Source: Nemania diffusa
Lineage: Eukaryota > Ascomycota > Sordariomycetes > Xylariales > Xylariaceae
NCBI GenBank assembly: GCA_038501195.1
Contig: JBBPUQ010000003.1
Location: 3,874,501-3,938,500 of the forward strand
Direction: 5' to 3'
Length of the DNA stretch: 64,000 nucleotides
Each line of letters opens with the position of its first letter. Position 1 is the first letter of the stretch. Below the pieces are notes generated by a model, which was not told where the DNA came from, searched no databases, and saw only the letters and a list, made by a program, of their open reading frames with translations. A program made the position numbers and the translations under genes. Below, one piece after another: positions 47,250 to 60,430 of this stretch.

Positions 47250-50200
47250 TGAGGCGGTGTTATCCCCCTTGTCACCAGTTCCCGTGACTCTTAGAGGGAG
47301 GGGAGTATGGGATTGAGTCAGACTCGGGCGAATGTGCAAGAATAGTTGAAGCCTTCCCCAAACTCAGATAAGTCTTAAGGTCCTCTTATGTGCACGTGTG
47401 GATATGCTTTTGAACTCTAGTCGGCTCCGCCTAGGGTGCTTTATATAAAAGTAAGGCGAAGACAAGATGGGTACAACTTAGAACGGCCATGGAGAGGAGG
47501 GGAAATACGGGGTAAATATAAAGAAAGAGCCGCAATATCTGTCGGCTCAAACGCAAGCGCTCTGTCTCCTCGTCCGTCTTTCAGGCATGACTAGTCTTAT
47601 TGATCACCGCAGAGCGCATCTCCCTTGACCCTGTGGTCGTCGTCTCAGCCGAAGTCTCATCATTGGCCGGGCATCTATTCGGAATGCAGGATACGGGACA
47701 ACTCGATAATGGCTGCTGTATGTGTGGTGGTCAAGCACAAACGCCCCTCTGCTGAGCAACATGCGGGGTGTAAGCCCAGCGCAAGGAGATACGCCCGATC
47801 ATGGTGTAGGACGGGCCACGGAAGCGACCCCAAATACTAGTTACCTAGTCGCTCGTCGAGAAACAAGGTGAGCAAGACATCCCTCGGTCGCGAACCACGC
47901 GAGGCAGCCAGCTACGTGGAAAGATCGACAGCCACCTCGCCCTGCCAAAGTGCGTATAAACCTGCCTTATGATCAAATCGGCATCTGCTTTTAGAGACGG
48001 GGCTTCAAATACTGGCGGTGTACGCAAGGGAGTTACCCCATGCCCTTGGGCAGCGCTGCAGCTCTACATCAGTCTATCTTCCATGCATACTGATAATCGT
48101 CATTATAACGTGTGCTCGTGTAATATATGGTGGAGCTGTCCCCAGAGAGGTCTTTTGCCGACCGACTGGACGGGAAACACCTACTACACCCTAAGGCGAA
48201 GTTAACGACTTACTTACACCTGAACCCTAGCTCTTGGAGTTGGAGTGACCATCACGCTAGCCTATGTTGTACACGCCCAATTGTTGGTCTGAAAACGATT
48301 AGTCAGTATGAGAGGTGTTATCAACACGAGTAAGATGACAATCCCAAAGCTGGTCTGAACCCCTCACTACTGCCCTGACCCATGCGCTTAAGGCGAAGGA
48401 AAGTTACCCCTCATCAAAATATTGGTTGGCTTATCATAAGATGATCGATAATGTAGCGACATGCATTGCATTACTTCATCATGTGTATTTGGTTTCATTC
48501 GCAGGCTTTGGGTTGATGTTCAGCAGTATTCCCACTTTATCGATGCGGCTCCATGGAATCTAGCTGTCACCATGCGGTGAGCAAGCAATATAGATTCGGC
48601 AAGCTCGGAGAATAAGCTAGTACATCTCATTCCAGCGTTGGTTTCGGGCTAGGCCTCACTTTAAACACGATAGATGACAGCCTAGCTTTTTCATCGTTGT
48701 TATTACACCCGCCGGAACAACAATGCAAGGGCTGTCTAACGAGACTTCGTTAAGTTTAACAGATAGATAGGGTGATGCCCTAGGGAAGCCAATGGATTAT
48801 ACTGCCCGTCTCCCTTCTACACATCCCATCGCATCAATAAGTACTTAGTTTCGGGACCGGGCTTGTCCGTCTAGAAGGAAAAAAAAAGCAATGCCGAGTA
48901 TGCTACCGTAGTTCTGGGCTCAGAGGTGCGTCTTCTTGTCAACTACTGTATGCACTGCCTGCATTCTTCAACATAGCTGGGCGGGGCTAGATATAGCCGA
49001 ATCAGACTTGTACCATAAATGGGCGAGAGGCTGAGACAAACTAACAGACCGGGCGTTCACCTTCGAAGGCTGAGGCGCTGGCGGAGCTTCCCGTCCATGC
49101 CATGTGCCGAGAAACAGCATTGGTACCGCTGGCGCATTGGTACAGAGTATCTAAACAGCTCAGATAAATAGTCTCAAGTGTGACTGAATGTCTCTAAGGG
49201 AGCTTTCAAGCTCATCACATGGCTTACTCGCTTATGACAGGGCTCTGCGAAAGGCTTTTTCTCGAATTTTCTCGCTAATGCCTCTGCCTTCACACGCTTT
49301 TGTGACATTAGTTTGTTGTGATACTTTCAGCTAAAAATCACTCGCGAACCCTGCGCTCGTAACCAGTCGCGAGGTGAAGTGAATGTCAGTACTGCAATGG
49401 CCCGATAGGATTTGCACTTCAAAACGCCACAAACCAATGCCCGAAACGATAGGCACTAATGCTGGTTAGGTAGATAGTCCATATATACCTACATGAATGC
49501 TACAAATACCTATACGTCAGGTTCTCTGTCCTTGGTGTAACCAACGAGAAGTCACACGCCTGTGTTCGGCACACCTTTTGCGCTTTGAGCATTGGGCTAG
49601 GTCCTCGCATCCTATTAGGACTGATATTAGGAGGACGGTGGCATATCAGCCTTGTGCTCAGTGTCTCTATAAGCACCTAATGGCCGTAATAGCGTTTATA
49701 AAGCATGAGTGGCCTATATATACTTTGTGTGACACGAATCTCTGAAACTTGATATAAGCTTCATTGCGAGTCGGTTCAATACTACGCGTTGCAGCAAGCG
49801 CTCTAGAACCGAGAATTACTAACAGGTTTGGATGGCGCGCAGCGTACTGTAGGTATTGAAATCCGATCATCTCCCGAGGTAGTCCTGCGAAGATGAGCTA
49901 GGTGGCAAAATGGCGTTGTCATGCAAGCACCTAGCCGTTATATTGGGCTCTCGACTGGACGTTTTGAGACACCTGTCTCAGTGGCACTTATTTAGTACAC
50001 GCAAGCCAATAGCGACGACGTACTCTTATACCCGATTCCTGGCAAAAAGAGAAGAGGCGGTATAGCCTAGGTATTCTCGTTTACCCTGCAGTTGGCAAGT
50101 CTGAAGATGTTGTAATGGCGCTGATGCTATCAGATCACAAGGGCGGTGTTACGGTCGGGAGTTTCCCTATAGTGCACAGCGTACATGGCTGCACGTATTC

Positions 50201-52198
50201 ACATACACGACGACGGCCTGGGTGGCTCACGCTAGGAGAATAGCGAGATTGTACCACTTGACATTCTCGTGGGATATGAGACGATCCGGAATATTACCCT
50301 CTCGATTCGTGCGCTCGTATGACGGTTATTGGAGCTCTTACAATCACTCCTGGCACGCTGCATGTTTGTTACAAAACGGCAGGGACAGTAAGCAAATATC
50401 AGGCACAGCCTGCTAGTGCGTTTGTTTTCTCTAAGCATAAACTCCATGCTTGAGCTTGCTCCAGTTGTCCATGTTCGCCCAGAATTTACCGTAATCATTC
50501 GGCAATCTTGGGCGCTGCCTAGATCTAATCTAGAGCTGGCTTCTCCGTTGGGTATACGAGAAGAGTCGTAGTATGCAGTAAGAGTCGCATTTTTTGGCGA
50601 TCGGCATGCAACACACGATCAGCAACTTGATCTCGGGGCCATAAAGAAGAGATGTGTTACATCTAGATTGTAGGTTGTCATATGAAAATGTGTTTCCGTG
50701 CTGTCAAATGTCCCTGGCGAGTCTGACAGGGCCACGACGTCAGCCATAGGTAGCCACCCATTCGCCTACTTGAGATCCGGGAACAACGCGCGGCAAAGCG
50801 CAGAATATTAATATATTCTATGCCGACGATTCCCCCGCAATCAGGCCGCCGCACCGCCATTTAGACATGCCGATCGTGGGAGAGGAGGGACACGCAGATA
50901 CATGCGGTGATGCAACCGGCCCGAGATCTTAGCCAGACGATTGAGTGTAGATGCTAGACAGCTGTAGTTGATGATCTTGTCTAAATCGCCAAGTTGCTCA
51001 AAGCAGGCTATGAGGATCTTTACAGAGCATTAGCCCAGCTAGAGAGATATCACCCCATGCCCCTCTACCTTGGGGTAGCATTGCATAAGCGTAGTATAGG
51101 TATACCTCCGTCGCTCTAGAAGTACTTGATTATACTGTACATTTCATGGCCGAGCATTATGTGGCTTTGCCCGATGGATTGGATGTTTCGGCCACGACAG
51201 AGAATCCTCGGCTTGGCGATTTTAGCGGCCATGCAGTCGAAGCTTGGCTCGGCTATACGTACTGCGTAGTAGATACAGGAGGTTTTTGTATGTTGCTCTC
51301 AATTTTCTTATGTTACTGTAAAAGACCCATACCATGAAAGTAGCTGAGTGTCTCGCCAAATTTCAAATTATAGAAAAGGAGGATAATTGGAGAGGGAATC
51401 ACCCTATGGACGACACCTGCTATGGGATACTCTCTCTGCCCATCTCCTTAGTAGGTACTTAAGGTATTTGATAGAGATAGGCGACACAAGGAACCCTTGG
51501 AAGGCTTTGTGACTTATTAACTAACGCAGCTACCTTTTATTCAGGTACTTGCCTCCTACCTCTAAGATGTGTACATAACAGCCTTCGCACCTGCCAAAGG
51601 TAACCGGGCAGATATAAGGAAGAGCTGTATATAAGACCTACCTAGGTAGGTACATCCCCTCCCACGTAGGTAGCTTCTTGTCATAGAAGTAGAAAGACAG
51701 AAGATCCGTCCACTGCTACCACGGCTCAAATCTGGGGGTAACCGTCGGTGCAGTAGCGGCTGCCTGAACATCGTCAGCAACGCTATCATTATCAGCCTCT
51801 TTCTAGGTAAGCCCTTGGTTCGTTTTCAGCTCTGCTGCAAGTAATTACAGGGGGGCCTCGATAAGCAATTGAAAACAGGAATATGCTGAAGCCTTTAGGT
51901 TTCTTTCTCGTAACGAAGCCTTAGTTTCATTGAGTTTATGCATCACCTCCCAAACCTTTCTCCTATGTGCCTCGCTTTCTAACTACCTCCCAAGTCTGGG
52001 CTGATGTGGCTAGAGACTCCCTCCTATGCAACATATATCCAACTTCTATGTACATCTCTGCATGGAATCCGCACACGTCTATTCGTATGCCGTCCTATCA
52101 TCTAATCACTCCTGCCGGGGTATCTATCATCCATCATATCCATTATCATCTGATATATCATTCTATGAGGTCATCTACGAATGGAGAGTGACCGTGAT
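47250..52198. other. Long gene-poor region
   Basis: Nearly 5 kb without a supported gene. Many frames of 60-90 codons exist on both strands (for example 47625-47840, 49497-49745, 50232-50498, 51146-51337) but none shows family motifs, good splice continuation or consistent codon bias. A good copy of the dispersed motif is at about 51637-51653. Decayed elements are possible but unproven. Confidence 0.45.
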
Positions 52199-53550
<1,352 letters not shown>

Positions 53551-56500
53551 CTTGACTAAGCTAGATGGGGGATATTTGGGATGAGATATATAGTAGTCAA
53601 GGAAATTAAGCTTTCGAGATGACGACGCCCTCGAAAATAGGATGCGATGAGATGAGATGGGCTGGGATGGGATGATGAGATAAACAAACGCTTCTCTTAG
53701 GTGGAAAGCAGACCGTTTTATAAAACCGACAACTCCGCCTGAAAGGATCTCGCTTCTCTATTCCGTATCACTTGTTCGCATATTCAACGTGCATCGAGGC
53801 TGATCATTCCTAATTCCAGAAGCTCCCATGGTAGAATCACAGCCCAGAGAGATGTGGATTTCGTGTCAGGGGCTTTGGTAGATGCGCCTCCACAGCCGAA
53901 TTCGTGGGCCGAATAGAGGATTAAACAACTCGAGCTCAGATGGCAAGGCCTTTAAGCAGTCGCTCACCCACTATCCTGGACCACGTCTTCTACTCTAGCC
54001 AGAGACACTATATGAAATGCCGATCACAACCGGGTATGGGCAAGCGAGCCATGTTGTTATACTGTAGAAGGCAGTTCTCACTGGATCAAGACGTTAGATG
54101 CCGGGCCGATCAGGTCATGGGCTTTGGGGTCTTCTGGGGAAGTATGCAGACGATACACTATATGCCGATCGACTAATCATGCCAATGTTGTCACTAGACT
54201 TTAGCGAATGATTCGCGCCGAACACGCTGGTCTGAAGCTTTCGCACAGAACCACTGTATCTCTTATCAGGTGAGCTGAGATTAGCTGGGAGGACGACGCT
54301 CCAATAGGAGCTACGAAGGTGACAACATTTACAGATCTGGAGATGGGGCGTTCGGCTGACGCCAAGCGGTGATCAGCCTTGACTTCTGATTATAGAATAA
54401 GTACGCAATAGGCGTTGACTCTAAGCCAACAGCCTACCTTATGCTCGTCCCCGGAATATTTGTCCTTCCCTATCCGGAACTTTACCCCAACCTCGCAGCT
54501 CGCAGAGGTCAAAGCTCGTCGGATTGTCCACAAAGTCCGGTGAAGATCGCCCACATAGCCTCTGAATGAGATCTCGGTACATTGCTATTGGAACCTTGTT
54601 CCCGTGATCACGCAACCAGAAATGACCAGTGTCAAACGGCCTAGCGCCAAGCCCTACGAGTGGAGTGCCGTCGGGGGCATGGCAAAGCTTGATTGAGATA
54701 TCAGATGCAACTGTTTCATCGGAAATAGAATGTACGTAATGTCCCTGACTCCTGCACCACAGCCTCTTTCTCGTTGAATTGAGGATTGCTAGATTCGCGG
54801 CCTATCATGCAACTACGATTTTAACTTTCTGCTGGCTAAAGCTTTGCTATAGCATGTGCCTAGTTGGGTAGTTCTAAGGTAATGCTCCGGTGTACGAAAC
54901 GCCGTACAGAGCGCCAAAGCGCCGAGGAAGTCCCTGCCAATATATAGATGGTTAGAAGCTAGACTGTTTTCCTCTAAGTGTTGCCCATGCCAAGACTTCC
55001 GTTTGTTCTCCTGTCGGCAGACGAATGTCAATCGCTGCCACACACGGAAACGGGATCTCAACTAAGTAAAGCATATAGCCGACCTTATTCTCTGTGAAAG
55101 AACGAGGCTGCATTAGCTAGACGGACTTTCTCCGGTTGAAACAGCAGTAGAATAGCGCTAGCTTTTGTTACCTAGCTAGTTGACATGATGATTTTTTATT
55201 CTATACTTCGCCAAGCCAATTCATATGCCGCCGATCAACCGTTAGTGACTTGGGCTCTGAAGACCTGCGTAGTGACTCGGTGTTAACAAACACAGCAGAT
55301 TGCGATTGCGCCACTTGCGCCTAATTTGCCTAAATTCATACGACGGATCTGTCGACAGCGCAGAGGCTGGTGATCGCGTAACCTGCCTAATGAAGGAAAG
55401 AAGAGAGAGCGAAAGGTCATGCTGTCGGTCAAACACTCTAACCAAGGCATCATGACGTCTTTAGCCTTGATATAACCTGCTCAGTGACGACTGGGGGCGA
55501 GGGGGTATACGGTAAATCACATAGCACACACACACACTGATCATAGTGGTATTCAGCACGTGATGATTTACGAAGTCTCAAGTCTTTGGCTGCTTAATTC
55601 TTACCTGTTGCTTAGATTCGAGACAGTTCCGTATCGATGATGTACACGCTTATAGAATCTGTACCTAAAGTAGGTAACTAAGGCACGACCTAGGTGCGCT
55701 CCCCAGTGCGAGCTACTCCGTAAGATGCCTCGCTTCAGGGGTTGCCAAGACCGGTAGGTAGGTACTTACCGACTTAGGGAAATAAATTCCGAAGAAAATA
55801 TACCCCACAATATTACATGGCTGCGTATGTATATAAAATAAAGTAAATATATGAGCTTTCGTGTTGTCCAAGGACAGTTATTTAGTGGATTTTGTACGAC
55901 CATAAGCCTATGTCCGATCAATATATATGTTACACTGTAATGTAGGTGTGAAAATCAGTTACCTTCTTCAGAAATCGGATCAGAAGTCAGATCTACTATC
56001 TAGATAGCCGCTCACCAGGATTGAGCGATCTTCATCAGCCTCAACTCGACATCTTCCGGATCTTCAGGGACCATAAATGCTTGTGTAACACTTAACCATA
56101 AGGCGTTTTCCGACGATATGTCTATCAATCAAATGACAGTCAGGGAGGGACTCTAGAGCACATATATATAAATAGGTAGATTCCCTAGTATCTATCTAAG
56201 TAGCTAACTCATGTCAGTTTGTGTTGGTTTCTTAGCGCCCACGACTGATCATGTTTATATTTGCGTGGCATACCATACAACCCTAGGGAAGATCGTGGGC
56301 AGTGAGAGTTATTTTAGAAAAAAGCCTTATGCATAAAATAATGTGATCTGATCAAGAGCGAAAAGAAAGTCACACATGAAGGTCGAGGGCCAGCCCTATA
56401 TTTAGCAGTAATCCACATGCTCGTGGCGTAGTAGTCTGTGACGCTTGTTTCTAGATGTAGTAATTGATCGGCAGACAAAAGGTGATCAAGTAAAGCTTTG

Positions 56501-57025
56501 AATATTATATTGAAGAATCAGACTCTCTTTCAAAATCAAGAAGGCATGTTATATCAACCATTTCTTATGCTAGTCAACATGGTAATTGCTCCGCTATACT
56601 TATGAGATGATGCCAGACATACGGAGATTCCACGATAGTAGATGGATAACTCTAGTTCTATCAAAGCCCCTGGGATATGATGTATTACCAAAGGCGAATT
56701 ACAAAGTATCTCAATAACATTAACTTCGATAGACGAAAGGGAAATGACCTTGAATATTTAATCAGGTACGTTTCGTTGTACATTCGTGTATCTATAGGCT
56801 CTATGTATCTCGAGAGAATACCTAAGGGGCACCTAGCGTCGTCTAACAAAACTCCACTAACTCACCCCTCCATTCTCCCCCTCACTTCATAAACACCATG
56901 TATATGTTAAACTTAGGTAGCTACCTATCTAACAACGCAATTACAACTTCCAAGCCGCGAAACATAATCTCTCAAGTTTAGTTAAATTAGCTTATACCGA
57001 TACCCTTAATCATTCCAGTTCAAAA
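53551..57025. other. Long intergenic region, protease promoter to HRI1
   Basis: About 3.5 kb. The first 200 bases are the protease promoter, with short GGGATGAGAT-like repeats at about 53575-53680. The rest has only short unrelated frames (53940-54176, 54813-55061, 55242-55445, 56677-56892). The TAGGTAGGTAC motif recurs at about 55755-55767. No gene recognised. Confidence 0.45.
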
Positions 57026-57736
57026 ATGTCGATTTCAATCCGAGACTCGATTCGATGGTTGCCTGACGCCGCATCGGAGCCTACCTCTACGGTAGTCCTG
57101 ACGTCGCCAGGGCACCGCTTCGTCGACATTCGGATCCTCAAAGACGCCGATGAGCCAGCCGCAGCACTCGATTGGGCATTTGCGGGATCCTCGTCTTCCG
57201 AGACCAGGAATGGCGTGCGCCACTCTACCTGGCGCCACGTCGTCGACTCACGGACACGCGCGTCGGAAATCGCCGTCGACGAGGGAGACATGTTCCCGCA
57301 GGACGACGGCCGGACGCTGGAGACGGGCCGCATGGTGAACCCAGCCACGGGGAAGCTCACTGATTATGAGGAAATCTGGAGCGACCCCAATCCTGAGGAT
57401 GGCATCCCTGAAGCAGACCAGAACTCAGCCGGGTTGACTGGTCAGCTGAGGGGACGACGGTGTGTTGTGCTGGAACTGAGAGATGACGAGCGCGAGCAGC
57501 GGGGGATGACCGTCTGTCTAGGCCGGTATTACCAGGGTGTTGTGAGGATAGGCGAGCGCTTCGTGGCGGAGAGATGGCTATGGGAAGACGGGAAATGGCA
57601 ACGCAAGTATCGTGTTGGTGACCTCTGGATTCCTGGCCCGGAGCATGTTGATAGCGCTACTTTGTCACTCGGAGATGAAGTCAGATCAGAAGACACCTTC
57701 CAAGTATGGTCAGTGGTTGAAGTAAATCATTTATAA
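57026..57736 (+). CDS. HRI1-family protein
   Basis: 236 residues in one exon, close in size and pattern to yeast HRI1, a two-beta-barrel protein found mostly in fungi. HRI1 was named for interaction with Hrr25 kinase, and its biochemical job is unknown. Seen here: SIRWLPDAASEPTSTVVLTSPGHRFVDIRIL at the start, a central region with TWRHVVDSRT and a GDMFPQDDGRTLETGRMVNPATGKLTDYEEIW segment, and a C-terminal barrel with CLGRYYQGVVRIGERFVAERWLWEDGKWQRKYRVG. Its stop lies only 15 bases from the stop of the opposing monooxygenase gene, so the two transcripts must overlap. The family call is from pattern memory and should be confirmed by a profile search. Confidence 0.75.
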   Translation: MSISIRDSIRWLPDAASEPTSTVVLTSPGHRFVDIRILKDADEPAAALDWAFAGSSSSETRNGVRHSTWRHVVDSRTRASEIAVDEGDMFPQDDGRTLETGRMVNPATGKLTDYEEIWSDPNPEDGIPEADQNSAGLTGQLRGRRCVVLELRDDEREQRGMTVCLGRYYQGVVRIGERFVAERWLWEDGKWQRKYRVGDLWIPGPEHVDSATLSLGDEVRSEDTFQVWSVVEVNHL

Positions 57737-57751
57737 CTCTATATGCTGTTC

Positions 57752-59363
57752 TCATGGCTGGCTATGGACTCTCCCGCTTCCCCTCGCCTTCTCGTCGCTC
57801 AACGCCTGTTTCGCCGCTTCGAAAGCGTCGTAGTGGAACAATACTTCGCGAAACTCCTCCGACCAGGGCCGAGCTTCCTTCGGGGGTAGCGGACCCTGGT
57901 AAAACCTTCGAATCTCCTGCTCTACCCCTGGGACGCGTAGCCCTTCTGGCCCGGCATTCGACACCAACATGGTGAGATTACATCGTGGTATCCGAAGCTT
58001 GTCGAATAGTCGAAGTCGATCCATGATGACTCGTTCTCTTCCTCCTTTTACCATCTGATCTCCCCGTCCGCTACTCTCATCTTCTTCTCCCAACCCATCG
58101 CTGTACCTATTGGCAGAGCTGTTTGGATACTCTTCTAAGCCCCTGAAAAGAACCTCGAGCACGCTCGCACTTTCGATAGCAACAGCACATCCTGCAGCGT
58201 GTGTCGGCATCATGACATGTGCGGCATCTCCGATAATAGCCGCCCTTCCGCGCACGAAACTCTCCAGCGGAGGACGTTTATACAGCCGGTGCACCCTGAT
58301 GCCATCTTCAGACGCCATCGATACGATGCGGCGGGCAGCTGGGTGGAAGTTAGACAAGGCTTTCAGGACTGTCTCTTTCGCGGCTCGGGTATGCCATAAC
58401 ATGTTCTCCTCCTTATTGGCTCGCTCATTGTCAGCCTGCCTAGTTTGAGTGCTATAGCCCAGTTGATGATCATTAGTGTCGTCAGATCGGGGCGACTGGG
58501 AAGAGAAATAATCCTCCGTATCATGTACTACGGCATTATTTAACACACTTCCCCCACGGCAGGTGTAGTTAGCCCAGAAAATGCTCTTCGCAGTATCCAG
58601 CCAACCAAGGAAACCCGGCAATTTACCACAAAACTGTTCCGCGAGCTCAGGGTCCACCATCACGTCATCCATAGACACAAGCCAGCGGTAGATCGAGCGG
58701 CCTGTAGGCTGGGCCGCAGCCGGACGGCCAAGGAAGTCGGATAGAAGGTTGCTCTGCTCAATATCAATACGCACCCCTTCCCCCCTATCACCAAGCACGA
58801 AATGCGGCTCGACTTACATGCGCACCATCAGCTATTATGACAAGGTCTTTCTGCACTTGACTCCCATCCGCCAGCGTCAAGATCCCATCCTCGCAATCCA
58901 CCGCCGTAACTTCACACCCCAACCGAATCGCAACCCGCACACCTTTCCTTCCTCCACCCCCTCCTTCGCCCCCATCACCCACCCCCGCATCCTCCGTCGC
59001 GAGGACCTTCAACCCATGATGCAGATCCACCCGATGAAAGCTCAGGCTCGGCGCGCCCATCACAGCCTCGATATCCTCGTACTCGGTCGCGGACACCTCC
59101 ACGAGGTCCCCGGCCGCCGCGCACCGCGTGCAGACGTTGGGCACGGCGCCCGCGGCCGCAAAGTCGAAGCCCCAGCGCCGCAGCGCCGCCGTCGCGTTCG
59201 GCGGCGCCGAGATCGCCGCCCCGATCTCGCTGCCGAACCGCGAGCGCTCGTACACCTGCACCCGGAACCCGGCGCGCCGCAGCGCGATCGCCGCCCCGAG
59301 GCCCGCGATGCCCGCGCCGACCACGGCCGCTGTCGGGGGCTGCGAGGAGGGTTGGGCTGGCAT
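57752..59363 (-). CDS. FAD-dependent monooxygenase, salicylate hydroxylase-like
   Basis: Flavoprotein hydroxylase of the PHBH/salicylate hydroxylase group. These use NAD(P)H and oxygen to hydroxylate aromatic or polyketide substrates. Two exons, 59363-58818 and 58753-57752, give 515 residues; the junction makes the conserved IIADGAHS. The FAD-binding fold is VVGAGIAGLGAAIALRRAGFRVQVYE (about 14-39), the second motif is DGAHS (about 179-183), and the third is AAIIGDAAHVMMPTHAAGCAVAIESA near 353-378, with Asp contacting FAD ribose. A Gly-rich insert (about 125-137) and a long hydrophilic segment (residues about 260-305) are unusual extras for the family. The first exon is very GC-rich, producing dense shadow frames. 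No neighbouring genes suggest a pathway, so the substrate is not assigned. Confidence 0.87.
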
Positions 59364-60430
59364 GGAAGCGATTCTGACGGGTTGGGACTATCGACGGTGT
59401 TGACTATGCGACGATGTTTCACTGCCCTCTTTCCCCCAATAACAGACCGGGCGAAGGGAATGTGAGTGGCAGATTATAGTTTGACTAGGAATGCCCGGCC
59501 ATGTAGCAGGATAGTAAGCTGACGGACTTCCCCTCGCCCTGTGTTGCCTTGTCCGATCTATAATCAGAGACAAGTGTACACGGTAGATTACATACCGGAG
59601 GCTAAAGCTCACCAGCGAATTTAATACCTAGACAAAGTTTATTTGCTCATGAGGTCACGATTTGTTGCACAGCGCTGAATCATCGCCCGCGTAGCAGTAG
59701 TAAAACTGGAAGATTGATTCGAGGTGAACGGTTCCTGATATTGAACCTTTAACTACCTAATTTATTATCTTGAACACGCCTTAGTGTAGTGAACAGCTGT
59801 CCACAACCCAAGCATTTTCCTGTAGTTGTTCCGATCCCCATTTCCTACAAAAACAACAAAGTTCAAGCAAGCCAAGAGCCTACTCTGCCCTGCCAGAACC
59901 TCGTTGGTTTCTTAGTCATCAGAGACCAACCTTAAAGTGCCATAGAAGGTAATCTCGCATTGCGTGACCCCTTTCGTCGGCACTAAGAAAGATCAGAATG
60001 ATTAGGAACTCATACCCAAGCATCGAAGAGGAGAGTGCTAAAGAGAATAGTCATCGAGGACAAGTTCTCTATTCAATTATTCGAAGTTATTCGAAGTTTT
60101 CGCTTCCGCCTAACATCCGTCCCCTTGCATCGTGATGAGACCCACTCTATATGCGCCCCAAACTGTGTGAACATGGCCCAACCAATTCATGCTGTAATCT
60201 GAATTGACTCCGCCTTGCGCCCCTGCCTCGCTCGCCATGCATTGAAAACAAAAGAATCAAAGATGCCGGACTCATTCGTCGGGAAACTGGATCCACGTAC
60301 CTGGAATGTGGCCGTAGGACCCTCATTCCAACTAACCTAGCATTCCATACTTTCGCAAGGTATATACCTAGACCCGGCACCCCAAGTTTGAGAGACCTGG
60401 CTCCGTAGTAAATACTGAGGCAATTCTCAG
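59364..60430. other. Intergenic, monooxygenase promoter
   Basis: About 1.07 kb with the monooxygenase promoter and the 3' flank of the coiled-coil gene. Frames at 59388-59612 and 60147-60437 (-) show no family resemblance. Confidence 0.45.

Noticed and set aside
49497..49745. Short frame with several Cys and His residues that resembles a zinc-binding protein
   Set aside because: Cys spacing does not match a known finger, no extension by splicing was found, and codon bias is absent.
47625..51337. Several 60-90 codon frames in the gene-poor region
   Set aside because: Their number is as expected by chance in DNA of this composition, and none shows conserved motifs or splice continuation.
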